The notes: generated from the letters alone by a model not told the origin. A stretch of DNA of 64,000 nucleotides from Gaiellasilicea sp963730405 (GCA_963730405.1 CAVSRW010000011.1:1-64000), one strand, 5' to 3'; counted from the first letter of the stretch, positions 28,487 to 39,948 are shown. A program made the numbers and translations.

Positions 28487-29074
28487 GAAGAGCACGACGA
28501 GCCCGAGGGCGCCGAGCGAGCGGGCCCAGCTCCAGCCGTGGACGACGCGGACGCCGAGCAACAGCAGCCCCGCCGCCCAGAGCGAGACGCCGAGCGTGGC
28601 GGCGTAGAAGAGGTCGCCCGCGAAGCCGTCGTCGTCGCCGCCGCGCTTGAAGAGGTCGGTGCCGAAGACGAGCAGCCCGAGCGGCCAGAGCACGAGCGTG
28701 GAGAGCGCCAGCGGCGCGACCGCGAAGCCGAGCACGTGGCGGGCACGGCGGAAGGTGCCGAGACCGCCGAGGCCGCGAACGCCGAGGTAGAGCGCGCCGC
28801 CGACGATGAAATAGCCGGCGAACGCGACGAACCCGCCGGCCAGCACCGCCCACACGGCCAGCGTCAGCGGGTCGTAGAGCGGGTCGTCGTAGAGATGCCT
28901 CGCCGTGCTGGTGCCGAGCGCGACCGCAATCCCGGCGAGGAGCGTCAGCGCGAGCACCGGCTCCGCGCGCGCCTCGACGTCCTCCCGCTCCTCGCTCCGC
29001 AGCGCCACGAAGACGGCGTGCGGCGAGAGCAGCACGGCAGGCACGCGCAGCCACCATTCCCGGTCGGGGTCCAC
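28460..29074 (-). CDS. YIP1-like membrane protein
   Basis: A 204-residue integral membrane protein with about five hydrophobic helices (PVLALTLLAGIAVALG; LAVWAVLAGGFVAFAGYFIV; LGFAVAPLALSTLVLWP; two more at the end). The soluble N-terminus VVDPDREWWLRVPAVLLSPH and overall layout resemble the YIP1/YckC-type domain; function unknown. GTG at 29074 lies 6 bp after TACGCT, so it is likely leaderless. It is divergent from the thioesterase gene, 37 bp apart. Confidence 0.75.
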   Translation of the reverse strand: MDPDREWWLRVPAVLLSPHAVFVALRSEEREDVEARAEPVLALTLLAGIAVALGTSTARHLYDDPLYDPLTLAVWAVLAGGFVAFAGYFIVGGALYLGVRGLGGLGTFRRARHVLGFAVAPLALSTLVLWPLGLLVFGTDLFKRGGDDDGFAGDLFYAATLGVSLWAAGLLLLGVRVVHGWSWARSLGALGLVVLFLAAFSYVF

Positions 29075-29080
29075 GACGCG

Positions 29081-29086
29081 AGCGTA
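29081..29086 (-). promoter_or_regulatory. -10 box of the YIP1-like gene (leaderless)
   Basis: TACGCT on the minus strand, 6 bp before the GTG at 29074, back to back with the thioesterase promoter. Confidence 0.45.
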
Positions 29087-29099
29087 GTCACCAGGTTGG

Positions 29100-29105
29100 T
29101 ACGTT
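29100..29105 (+). promoter_or_regulatory. -10 box of the thioesterase gene (leaderless)
   Basis: TACGTT on the plus strand, 6 bp before the GTG at 29112, with no Shine-Dalgarno. Confidence 0.45.
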
Positions 29106-29111
29106 CGCCCC

Positions 29112-29510
29112 GTGGACGAGGAGCTGACACGGACGGTGCGTGCGGCGATGCCGTACGCGGAGACGCTCGGGCTCGAGTTGCTCGCCGCCTCGGCCGACGA
29201 GGTGCGCGGCCGGATCGGCTGGGAGGAGCGGCTGACGACTGCCGCCGGGCTGCTCCACGGGGGCGTCCTGATGGGGCTGGCGGACACGGTCGGCGCCTAC
29301 TGCGCCTATCTGAACCTGCCGGAGGGGTCGACCGCGACGGCGACGATCGAGTCGAAGACGAACTTCTTCGCCGCGGTCCGCTCGGGCGTGATCGAGGCGC
29401 GCTCGCGGCCGCTGCACCGCGGCAGCCGCACGATCGTCGTCGAGACGGACGTCTTCGACGAGGCGGGCAAGCACGTCGCCCGCGTCACCCAGACGCAGGC
29501 GGTGCTCTGA
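29112..29510 (+). CDS. PaaI-type hotdog-fold thioesterase
   Basis: A 132-residue acyl-CoA thioesterase candidate. The hotdog signature is AAGLLHGGVLMGLADTVGAY, and the second half has TATIESKTNFFAAVRSGV and GSRTIVVETDVFDEAGKHVA. This fits the PaaI/phenylacetic-acid-degradation group, which hydrolyses aromatic or medium acyl-CoA esters. GTG at 29112. Its stop overlaps the beginning of the lipoprotein frame. Confidence 0.87.
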   Translation: MDEELTRTVRAAMPYAETLGLELLAASADEVRGRIGWEERLTTAAGLLHGGVLMGLADTVGAYCAYLNLPEGSTATATIESKTNFFAAVRSGVIEARSRPLHRGSRTIVVETDVFDEAGKHVARVTQTQAVL

Positions 29511-29991
29511 CGCGCGCGCTCGCCGCACTCGTGCTCCTGCTGCTCGCGAGCGCGTGCTCGGGCGGGGACGGCGAGGCGACGCGAGACGGTGACCGTGACG
29601 ACGGCGACGACCGTCACGATCACCGAGACGAGCACGGCTCCGACCAGGGTGCCGTCGTCCGGGATGCTGCCGGTGGACGCGTTCAACGCCAAGGCCGAGC
29701 GCGTGGACGAGCCGTGGGAACGCGATCTGCAGGAGATCACGCGACGGTTCCTCGCGCTCCCGCGAGCAGGAGTCGGGCAACCGCTCGTTCCAGTCGACGT
29801 CCAGCGGCGACAGCGCAACCGCCACGCTCCTGGTCGACGGTCTCGGCGACGACTCCGTCCGTGCGCGCAGCTACGAGCTCACCTTCACCCGCCGCGCCGA
29901 CGGCACCTGGCGGATCGAGTCGGCCACGTGGGCGCAGCGCTGCCACGAGGGCCGCGGCCACCAGGACTTCTCGCCGGAGCCCTGTCTCTGA
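29507..29991 (+). CDS. Putative lipoprotein, frameshifted
   Basis: Starts with a signal peptide, ALAALVLLLLASACSGGD, with a possible lipid-attachment Cys. A Thr-rich linker follows (TVTTATTVTITETSTAPT) and then a globular domain (PVDAFNAKAERVDEP; TATLLVDGLGDDSVRARSYE; FTRRADGTWRIESATWAQRC). The parts lie in three frames joined by slips near 29577 and 29745. The only codon available at the overlap with the thioesterase stop is CTG (CTGA), so either a CTG start or a misread GTG. The C-terminus looks like a small NTF2-type or sortase-accessory domain, but I do not recognise the family. Confidence 0.6.
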
Positions 29992-31632
29992 CTATCCCGC
30001 GGCCGGGTCACGCGCTGCGACGAGACGGTCGAGCGCATCCCTGCTGAGCCGGTTGCCCGTCACCTCGGCGAGGAACGGCCCACGGCCGAGAGTTCGGAGC
30101 AGCAGGGGCTCGAGTGCGGTCACGGTCGCGTTGCGTGGCGCGTCGAGGATCAGCGCCGCCTCGCCGAACGTGTCGTTGGGGCCGAGCTCGGCCACCGGCT
30201 CGCCGTCGCGGCTGACGGCGACGCGACCCTCCACGATCACGTAGACGACCTCGCCGTCGTCGCCCTGTCGCACGATCGCCTCGCCCACCTCGGCACGCTG
30301 CTCTCCGAGCGACGAGGCGAGCCGGCGCAAGGCCGCGTACGACAGCGGTGCGAAGACGACCGTCCGGCGCAGCAGGTCGAGCTCGTCGGCGCGAACCGCC
30401 ATGCCGTCGTCGATGCGCCCGAGGGCGCGGTGCGCGAGCGCGGCGAGGGCCGGCAGCAGGACGCCGACGGCGATCAGGGCTCCGCGCGATCCGAGCAGGT
30501 CGAGCACGACCGGCGCCGCGAGCGAGCCGAGCGCCACCGCGACGATCACGACCAGCTCGAAGAGGCCGAAGACACGACCGAGCAGGCGCCCGTCGACGTG
30601 CTCCTGCATGCTCGTGAAGCCCGAGACGTCGAGGAGGCTGTTGGCGAAGCCGGATACGGCGAGGGCGACGAGGGCGACCCCGGTCTCCGGCCAGATTCCG
30701 ATCAGCGCAAGCGGCAGGCCCCAGCCGGCGAGCGAGAGCTGAAACGGCCGGCCGAGGCCACCGCGACCGACGAGCGAGATTCCGGCGAGGGCACCGGCGA
30801 GGCCGCCGAGACCGAAAGCCGCCATGAGCGTGCCCACCCCGGGCTCGCCGATCCCGAGCACGTCGATCGCGACGACGACGACGATCACACCCAGCGCGCC
30901 ACGCACGAAGGCCTGGGCGCCGAAGAGCGCGACGACGAGCCGCACCGGAGGGTTGCCTGCGAGCGCGTGCACACCCTCCCGCAGCTCCCTCAGGACCCCG
31001 GGACGCACGCCGGCTCCGGTCGACGGGGCGCCGGCGCGGATCCCCGCGATCGCGACGAACGAGAGAAACGAGATCGCGGCGCAAGCCGCGAAGACGGCGG
31101 CCGGCCCCGACACCGCGAGCAGCACGGCGGCTACCAGGGGACCGGCCAGCACCGCGGCCGACTCCAGCGAGAGCGCCGCCACGTTCGAGGCGGAGAGCTC
31201 ACGCGGCGACCGTGCGAGCAGCGGCACCAACGCCAGGTGGCACGGCCGATGGGCGGCCAGCGGCACCGCGGCCAGCACCGCCGACACGTAGACGGCGATC
31301 GGCGGAGCGTCGAGAGCGAGCGCCGCGGCGGCGGCCAGACAGGCGGCTCCTCGGATGAGATGAACCGCGAGGAGGATGCGCTCGCGGCGATAGCGATCGC
31401 CGATGACTGCGACGAAGGGGGCGACGAGCGCACTCGGCACCATGCGAGCGAAGAGCACCAGCCCCACCGCTTCTGCGCCGCCGGCCTCGTAGGCGACCAC
31501 GCTCAGCGCAACCAGCGAGGCCCACTCCGCCGCGTGGAAGCCGCCCCACGCGAGCTCCGCCCGGCGCAGCGCAGGATTCGTACACAGCTCCCCCAGAGCC
31601 GCCAGTCGCGCGCTGTTGGTCGTCGTCCCCAC
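29992..31632 (-). CDS. MFS transporter fused to a cyclic-nucleotide-binding domain
   Basis: A 546-residue fusion in one intact frame. Residues 1-415 form a 12-helix major facilitator transporter (first-loop motif VIGDRYRRERILLAVHLIRG). Residues 440-540 form a cNMP-binding domain: EAIVRQGDDGEVVYVIVEG, VAELGPNDTFGEAALIL and DAPRNATVTALEP; the phosphate-cassette Glu and Arg are both kept. This suggests transport gated by cAMP or a similar ligand. ATG at 31632. A decayed copy of its first 80 codons and upstream DNA lies at 36290-36600. Substrate unknown. It converges with the lipoprotein gene without spacing. Confidence 0.9.
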   Translation of the reverse strand: MGTTTNSARLAALGELCTNPALRRAELAWGGFHAAEWASLVALSVVAYEAGGAEAVGLVLFARMVPSALVAPFVAVIGDRYRRERILLAVHLIRGAACLAAAAALALDAPPIAVYVSAVLAAVPLAAHRPCHLALVPLLARSPRELSASNVAALSLESAAVLAGPLVAAVLLAVSGPAAVFAACAAISFLSFVAIAGIRAGAPSTGAGVRPGVLRELREGVHALAGNPPVRLVVALFGAQAFVRGALGVIVVVVAIDVLGIGEPGVGTLMAAFGLGGLAGALAGISLVGRGGLGRPFQLSLAGWGLPLALIGIWPETGVALVALAVSGFANSLLDVSGFTSMQEHVDGRLLGRVFGLFELVVIVAVALGSLAAPVVLDLLGSRGALIAVGVLLPALAALAHRALGRIDDGMAVRADELDLLRRTVVFAPLSYAALRRLASSLGEQRAEVGEAIVRQGDDGEVVYVIVEGRVAVSRDGEPVAELGPNDTFGEAALILDAPRNATVTALEPLLLRTLGRGPFLAEVTGNRLSRDALDRLVAARDPAAG

Positions 31633-31639
31633 CGCGGCG

Positions 31640-32323
31640 AGGATCGCAGCGTCGCGGCCCGGCGTCTACGTGGAGGCCAACACGCGCTCGAGCTCGCGGT
31701 CATGCCGGGCTGGGACGACTTCCCCATCCCCGAGTGGTTCGCCGACCTCTACAGCGCGCCCGTGCTGGTCGACAACGACGTCAACATCATGGCCCGCGGC
31801 GAGCACCGGATGCACTGGCCCGACACCGAGCATCTGCTCCTGATCAAGGTCGGCACGGGCATCGGCTGCGGCATCGTGGCCGACGGCCACATCCATCGGG
31901 GCGCCCGCGGAGCCGCGGGAGATCGGCCACATCCGGGCGCCGAGCCGGCAAGAGTCATCTGCCGCTGCGGCAACATCGGCTAGCATCGCGGGCGGCGGTC
32001 GCGCAGAGGCTCGCCACGGCAGGCGGCGCGATCCGGATGGTGCGTGACGCGGCACGCTGGGCGAGGTGCTGGCCGGCACGGTGAACTTCTTCAACCCCGC
32101 CGTGATCGTGATCGGCGGAGACATCGCGGAGGCACACGCGCAGCTCCTGGCAGGCGTCCGTGAGGGGATCTTCAGCCGCTCACTGCCGCTTGCGACGCGC
32201 GACCTCCGAATCGTCCCGTGCCGCCTTGGCGACCGAGCGGGCGTGATCGGCGCGGCGATCATGGTCATCGAGCACGTCCTGTCGCCCGATGCCGTCGACC
32301 GCTCGCTCCAACCCGCCGCCTGA
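31640..32323 (+). pseudogene. Remnant of a ROK-family regulator/sugar kinase
   Basis: Recognisable ROK pieces in order: IMARGEHRMHWPDTEHLL preceded by APVLVDNDVN, then LIKVGTGIGCGIVADGHIHR, the zinc-binding CRCGNIG, and a C-terminal part starting LAGTVNFFNPAVIVIGGDIA and ending AAIMVIEHVLSPDAVDRSL. The N-terminal half of a normal ROK protein is absent. Frames change near 31920, and about 30-40 residues between the zinc motif and GEVLAG are missing. Unlike the single-base slips elsewhere, this gene has real truncation and an internal deletion, so it is a genuine pseudogene. It sits between the MFS-fusion gene and the histidine kinase. Confidence 0.8.
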
Positions 32324-32350
32324 GGGCGTCGACCTAGCCGAACCCGATCC

Positions 32351-33925
32351 TCAAGTCGAAGCCGGGGCGAGCGGCAGCTCTACGAAGAATGTCGAACCCA
32401 TCCCTTCGCCCGACTCGACCCAGATATTTCCTCCCATACGGCGGACCAGCTCGCGGCAGATGTAGAGACCGAGGCCCGTGCCACTGACCGAGTTGATCAT
32501 CTCCGGAACGCGGTAGAACTTCTCGAAGATTCGTTGCTGTTCGGACTGCGGAATACCGACCCCTTCGTCGCGAACGGCAATGCGAAGACCGCTTTCGCGC
32601 GGCTCGAGGCGAACCTCGATCCGGCCGCTGCCCGGTGAGTACTTGATTGCGTTGCCCACGAGGTTCACGAGCACCTGCCGGAGCTTGTCGCGGTCCGTGG
32701 TCACCGGGGCAAGACTCTTGGGTGCGACGAGTTTCAGCGTGAGTTCCGCAGGGGCATGCGCGCGCCCCGCCTCGATCGCGCTGCGTGCGAGTTCCGATAC
32801 GTCGACTTGCTGGCGCGCGAGAGCCAGCCGGCCGGACTCGACCTGGCTCGTGAGCAGAATGTCGTTGACGAGGTGCGCAAGCCGCTCGGATTGGTCCGAG
32901 ATGACGGACAGGAGGCGGCGACGCAAATCGTCGGGGAAGACGACGTCATCGCGCGCGAGGGTTTGGGCGGCGCCGTGGACTGCTGCGATCGGAGTTCGCA
33001 GCTCGTGGGAGACAGTGGAAATGAAATCTGTCTTGAGCTCCTCCAACCGCCGCTCCTCCGTCCGATCGCGAAACGCGTAGACGGTCCCGTCCGCGAAGCT
33101 CACTCCGGCGACCGAGAGCCAGAGGTCGCGTTCGCCGATCTGGACATGAAGCGTTGCCGCAGGAACAGGGGACGCAGCCGGGGAGCTCGCAATCGTGACG
33201 ACCGCCGCGAGCGAATCCCAGCCGGGAAGCGCTTGCTCCACCGGAAGCCCCAGCACTGCCTCGGCCGAGATGCCCGTAATCGCCTCAGCGGCCGGGTTCC
33301 AGAGCTGAACTGTCCCGTTCGCGTCGACGAGAAAGACGCCGTCGGCGACGTAGCCGAGCACCAGAGCAGCCTGCCCGCGCTCCTCGGCTTCGCGTCGCGC
33401 CGCATGCTCACGGGCAAAGAGGGCATCGCGCTCCTCCCCGAGGCGAATGCGTTCCAGCGCATGGCTGATGCTTTCCACGACGGCCTCGAGCAAGGCGACT
33501 TCCCCCTCGTCGAAGCGCTCCTCGTAGAGACGTGCGACGCCGACCACGCCGCGATCGACCTTTCCGGCAAACGGCGCCAGGACGAGCTGACGGACCCCGA
33601 TCGAGAGGGGATCGTCATGGTGCAGACGTATCTCCTCAGAGCTGAGCGTGTGCGCACAGCTTTCGTCTTCGAGCAGGCCAGCCCGCTGGTCGGCCGTGAG
33701 ACCGTAGGCGCCGACGAGTGTGCGAACGCCTCCGCCGTGCGGTTCCGTCAGGACGAACGCAATCTCGGCCTCGAAAGCCTCGCAGAGCTCGGCGGTGAAA
33801 AGCTCGCCCAGCTCGGCTTCGGAAGCGGCGGTGTTGACAATCGTGACGATCTGCGCTCGCCGGGCCGCCTCGACGAAGCGCCGAAGCAGCTCGTCCCGAC
33901 GGTCAACCCGATGAACCGAATGCAA
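32351..33925 (-). CDS. Cytoplasmic sensor histidine kinase (GAF-PAS-HisKA-HATPase)
   Basis: About 524 residues with no membrane helix. GAF-like sensor at residues 20-165, PAS at 190-300 (VADGVFLVDANGTVQLWNPA, AITGISAEAVLGLP), phosphoacceptor STVSHELRTPIAAVHGAA, N box LVNLVGNAIKYSPGSG, G1 DEGVGIPQSEQQ, F box FEKFYR and G2 GTGLGLYICRELV. TTG at 33925 is assigned; it overlaps the end of the FIST gene by 23 bp, implying coupling, and no ribosome site is visible. No response regulator is adjacent. Base composition is less GC-biased than its neighbours. The FIST protein probably supplies the input signal. Confidence 0.9.
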   Translation of the reverse strand: MHSVHRVDRRDELLRRFVEAARRAQIVTIVNTAASEAELGELFTAELCEAFEAEIAFVLTEPHGGGVRTLVGAYGLTADQRAGLLEDESCAHTLSSEEIRLHHDDPLSIGVRQLVLAPFAGKVDRGVVGVARLYEERFDEGEVALLEAVVESISHALERIRLGEERDALFAREHAARREAEERGQAALVLGYVADGVFLVDANGTVQLWNPAAEAITGISAEAVLGLPVEQALPGWDSLAAVVTIASSPAASPVPAATLHVQIGERDLWLSVAGVSFADGTVYAFRDRTEERRLEELKTDFISTVSHELRTPIAAVHGAAQTLARDDVVFPDDLRRRLLSVISDQSERLAHLVNDILLTSQVESGRLALARQQVDVSELARSAIEAGRAHAPAELTLKLVAPKSLAPVTTDRDKLRQVLVNLVGNAIKYSPGSGRIEVRLEPRESGLRIAVRDEGVGIPQSEQQRIFEKFYRVPEMINSVSGTGLGLYICRELVRRMGGNIWVESGEGMGSTFFVELPLAPAST

Positions 33926-35078
33926 CGACGATGAGGCTATAGTTGCGGTCTCCTTTCGCACCCCGGATGCGGCCGATCTCTCCGCGTGTATAGGTACCTG
34001 CGATTGCGGGCGGAGGGTCCCCCGCTGACGAGATAATCGACTCGATCTCGCGCGCGGCGAGCGGATTGCCGAACCGCGCGCTCCTTGCAGCACAGTCGAA
34101 AAGCAGAACTGCCTCGGCAGGGCCGGAAAGGTGCACGAGTGCTTCGTCCACTGCGTCCACGCCGCTGCGAACGATGGCTTCCGGCTTCTGCTCGCACACG
34201 TCGACTGCCGCATTCGCCTCGATGCTCGTTGCGCAAACCAGACCGCCTCCGGGCATTCGACCGCGCACATATCGTGGACGGACATCACCGCGGAGCTCCG
34301 GTTGTGCAAGTGGATGCGCCATCGCGATAGCTTCGAAATCCTCGTCACTCAACGGGACGTCGCCCATGCCAATCTTCTCGAGGTAGACAGATTCGGCGGG
34401 TCGGCCGTCGAGTTGGAGCAGGACGCGGCCGTGCGAACGGGTGACGATCGACGGCGTGCCACGAGGCACACAGCCGTGGGAAATGCCGACACCGATCGGT
34501 TGCTGGCTGGCGATGGCGACAGCGACAACGCTTCCCGACAACGGCCGGCCGTCCGCGAACTGGGCTCTCGTTTCGCCGCCGGCGGCGCCCCCTGCGAGCG
34601 GGATGCGCCCGCCCGCGATTTCGTAGGCCCCGTCGACGATCTCGGCCTGGTCGCCCGACTCCGAGTCGACGAAGAGCAGGAGCACGACATGACTTTCCTC
34701 GCGATCGACGTCGACCAGCGCTTCGGCGGCGGCAGTGCGTCCGGCGGCGCGCGGGTCAGCGGAAGCGGCGGTGCCGATTCCGAACGGAACCGACGCGTCG
34801 AACGCGACCGCAGAGCAGCCGCTCTCGATGGCACCGCCCGGCGTAATGACGCCCGTCCCAGTCATGCCGGCGACGCGTGCTTCTCCAGAGGCCGCGTGAG
34901 CCTGTATCGCCGTCTCCTGAGGATCGAGATCGCCGGTCGGGAAGATCAGGACGAGACCGGGGTCGCGCCCGAGAGCTTCGACCGCTTCCTGGACGGCGTC
35001 GAACGTCGCGCGGACTCCGGTAGCGGCGCCTGCGCCGGCGAGACACTCTCGCGTTCGGACGAGGTCGGGCGTGGCCAC
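33903..35078 (-). CDS. FIST-domain sensor protein
   Basis: An approximately 391-residue FIST protein (FIST_N then FIST_C), a family predicted to sense small ligands, perhaps amino acids, for signalling proteins. FIST_N: LGRDPGLVLIFPTGDLDP, VAGMTGTGVITPGG and VVLLLFVDSESGDQAEIVDG. FIST_C: EAVLLFDCAARSARFGN, IAGTYTRGEIGRIRGAKG and NYSLIVVAFGSSG. Of two GTG codons, 35078 is preferred because AGGGAGG is 8 nt upstream. It overlaps the histidine kinase gene, so the two form a sensor pair. Confidence 0.88.
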   Translation of the reverse strand: MATPDLVRTRECLAGAGAATGVRATFDAVQEAVEALGRDPGLVLIFPTGDLDPQETAIQAHAASGEARVAGMTGTGVITPGGAIESGCSAVAFDASVPFGIGTAASADPRAAGRTAAAEALVDVDREESHVVLLLFVDSESGDQAEIVDGAYEIAGGRIPLAGGAAGGETRAQFADGRPLSGSVVAVAIASQQPIGVGISHGCVPRGTPSIVTRSHGRVLLQLDGRPAESVYLEKIGMGDVPLSDEDFEAIAMAHPLAQPELRGDVRPRYVRGRMPGGGLVCATSIEANAAVDVCEQKPEAIVRSGVDAVDEALVHLSGPAEAVLLFDCAARSARFGNPLAAREIESIISSAGDPPPAIAGTYTRGEIGRIRGAKGDRNYSLIVVAFGSSG

Positions 35079-35220
35079 AGAAAACACCTCCCTCTCGCTA
35101 CGAGGCCCCGAAAGTACGCGGCCCCGCGGAAAGTTTCTCCTTTCTCACCGCTCCACAAACCACAGTTTCTAAGCCGGGTTACATTTTCTCGCTGATCGGG
35201 GACAGTGCTGTCAGGATCCT

Positions 35221-36132
35221 ATGCAGCGATTATTGCGGCTTGCGCTTCTCCCGCTCGTGCTCCTCGCGCTTGCGTGGCCGGCAACGGCCGTCGCCGAGGA
35301 TGCGCCGTTCGTCGGCTGGAGCTCGCTCTTGCCCGGGCTCTCCCTCCCTTACGACGTCGACAGCCCGAACGACTGCATCGCCGGCCGGGTTCAGTGCGTC
35401 GACAAAGTCATCCGCCAGATGACCACGCGGTTCGAGCCGCTCGCATCATCGTGTGACCACGATGCGATCTTCGCCCTGACCTACCTGCGCGTGACCGAGG
35501 AGTACCGACGGACCATCGAAACACCCACGTTCTTCGACGACACATCCTTCGTGAATCACGAGGACGTCCTCTTCGCGCGCTACTACTTCGCCGCCTATGA
35601 CGCCTGGGCGGCGGGAAGGACTGCCTCGGTCCCGCCTGCGTGGCGAGTCGCGTTCGACGCAGCGCGAGATCGTGCCGTTTCCGCGAATGGCAATCTGCTC
35701 CTCGGCATCAACGCACACGTCCAGCGCGACCTCCCGTTCGTCCTTTACAGCGTCGGGCTCGTCAAGCCGGACGGCACCAGCCGGAAGGCCGACCACGATC
35801 GGGTGAATCAGATCCTCAACCGGGTAACCGACGACGTCATCGCGGAGGTCGCCCGCCGGTTCGACCCGACTATCGACGACACCAATCTGCCGACGGGCCT
35901 CGACGACCTCGTGCTCTTCCAGGCCATCGCGAGCTGGCGCGAGACCGCGTGGAGGCACGCAGAGTTACTTGCCCTGGCGCCGACGCCGGAGGCGCGCGAC
36001 GTGGTCGCTCACGAGATCGAGAGCAACGCCGAATCGCAGGCGCGCGCGATCCGGGCTGGCACGCAATACGTGCCGCTCATGGGCGGGCGCGCCGCGCGCG
36101 ACGCCTACTGCGCGACCCACTGGGGAAGCTAG
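35221..36132 (+). CDS. Secreted DUF5995-type protein
   Basis: A 303-residue protein with signal peptide RLALLPLVLLALAWPATAVA and a helical body. The segments LTYLRVTEEYRRTIETPTFF, NGNLLLGINAHVQRDLPFV and LYSVGLVKPDG fit the DUF5995 family (function unknown). His and Asp residues spaced along the helices could bind metal; this is only a guess. ATG at 35221 after AGGA. It is divergent from the FIST gene over a 142-bp, relatively AT-rich gap. The frame is intact. Confidence 0.75.
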   Translation: MQRLLRLALLPLVLLALAWPATAVAEDAPFVGWSSLLPGLSLPYDVDSPNDCIAGRVQCVDKVIRQMTTRFEPLASSCDHDAIFALTYLRVTEEYRRTIETPTFFDDTSFVNHEDVLFARYYFAAYDAWAAGRTASVPPAWRVAFDAARDRAVSANGNLLLGINAHVQRDLPFVLYSVGLVKPDGTSRKADHDRVNQILNRVTDDVIAEVARRFDPTIDDTNLPTGLDDLVLFQAIASWRETAWRHAELLALAPTPEARDVVAHEIESNAESQARAIRAGTQYVPLMGGRAARDAYCATHWGS

Positions 36133-36289
36133 ACGTCTGCTGGTCAGACGAGGCGACCGCACGAACTCATCGGTTGCATGCGGTCGCCTCGCCTATCACG
36201 GCCTGCTGGGAACCTGCACCGGCTGCTCGGTGAACCTCGGAGGAGCGTCGCCATCCTGAGGCGGCTCGATGGTGATGTTCGGCAGGAGG

Positions 36290-36600
36290 CGTCGAGCCAG
36301 CGCGGCATGAACCACGCCTTCTCGCCGAGCATCGTCAGGAAACGCGGGACGAGCGTCATCCGGACGAATGAGCACCAGCCCGACGGCTTCTGGCCGTCGG
36401 CCTCGTAGGCGACCACGCTCGGCGCCACCAGCGACGCCCTACTCACGCCGCGTGGAAACCGCCCCACGCGGCTCGGCCCGGCGCAGGGCCATCGAAAGCC
36501 GACAGGATCCAGTGCGCGTGGTCGCCGTCCCCACGCGGCGCCGTCGAGCCGCCCGGCTCGACGTCGAGGCGAGCAGCGGCTCGAGCGCTGCGCGCAGGAC
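36290..36600 (-). pseudogene. Relic of the 5' end of the MFS-fusion gene (direct repeat copy)
   Basis: On the minus strand, DNA from about 36600 down to 36290 aligns with about 31700 down to 31390. The start region GTGGGGACGGCGACC corresponds to ATGGGGACGACGACC of the MFS gene, and later stretches such as GTGGTCGCCTACGAGGCC are identical. Translation shows AWGGFHAA then a stop, and VVAYEADGQKPSGWC in another frame. About the first 80 codons plus some 70 bp upstream are duplicated and decayed. No intact product is possible. Confidence 0.8.
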
Positions 36601-36609
36601 GGGTGCGCC

Positions 36610-36955
36610 TGCGAGCCACCGCTCCACGGGCGGTCGAGCGGCTGGCGCTCGCGCAGCCGGGCGTCGGGCCGAAGCCGCGCTCGGGCAGGCGAGCGGCTCG
36701 TGGTCGCTCGGCTCTCGCCCGCCCCGAGGCCGTCGCGGCGCGCCGCTCGCCGCGGAGCGAGCGGCTGCAGCGAGCGGGAGGGACGTGCGCGCAGCCACGG
36801 TCGCGGGCGTGCCGTGACGGCGGCCGCGCGGGCTCGAGTCCGCGGCTCGAGGGTCGATCAGGACGCCGTCTCGTGTCGAGGGCGAGCGAGCCGACCTCCT
36901 CCCAGTGGTCGTGCCAGGAGGTCCAGCGCCTGAGGCCGGGAGCGATTTCCTCCAC
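36610..36955 (-). pseudogene. Probable decayed MBL-fold hydrolase start downstream of uvrA
   Basis: A frame opening with GTG at 36955, 1 bp after the uvrA stop, reads VEEIAPGLRRWTSWHDHWEE and, after a slip, DGVLIDPRAAD. This is how many metallo-beta-lactamase-fold hydrolases begin. No HxHxDH metal motif follows, and the sequence dissolves into Ala/Arg-rich low-complexity translation before meeting the MFS relic. With its neighbour it accounts for the gene-free stretch 36133-36956. Confidence 0.45.
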
Positions 36956-36956
36956 G

Positions 36957-39796
<2,840 letters not shown>

Positions 39797-39805
39797 TCGG
39801 CGGCC

Positions 39806-39830
39806 ATTCTAGCGAGCGAACGTGTGTTCG
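39806..39830 (-). promoter_or_regulatory. uvrA promoter with SOS (LexA) box
   Basis: The palindrome CGAAC-GTGT-GTTCG (39817-39830) fits the Gram-positive/actinobacterial LexA operator GAACnnnnGTTC. It directly precedes TAGAAT (39806-39811 on the minus strand), which is 9 bp before the uvrA ATG. LexA bound here would cover the promoter spacer. Induction of uvrA by DNA damage is the expected consequence. Confidence 0.8.
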
Positions 39831-39948
39831 TCTAGTTCGGCAGCGGCTATTTCACGCTCGACGGGGGCGACGTCCAGGTCACGGACAAGTGGGCCGCCCC
39901 AATCCCAGTGCGCGCTTGAGGACGGCGCGCACCGGGAACGCTGGCGGC

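Noticed and set aside
35079..35220. AT-richer gap between the FIST and DUF5995 genes considered as an attachment site or mobile element end
   Set aside because: No terminal inverted repeats, target duplication, tRNA end or integrase gene is visible.
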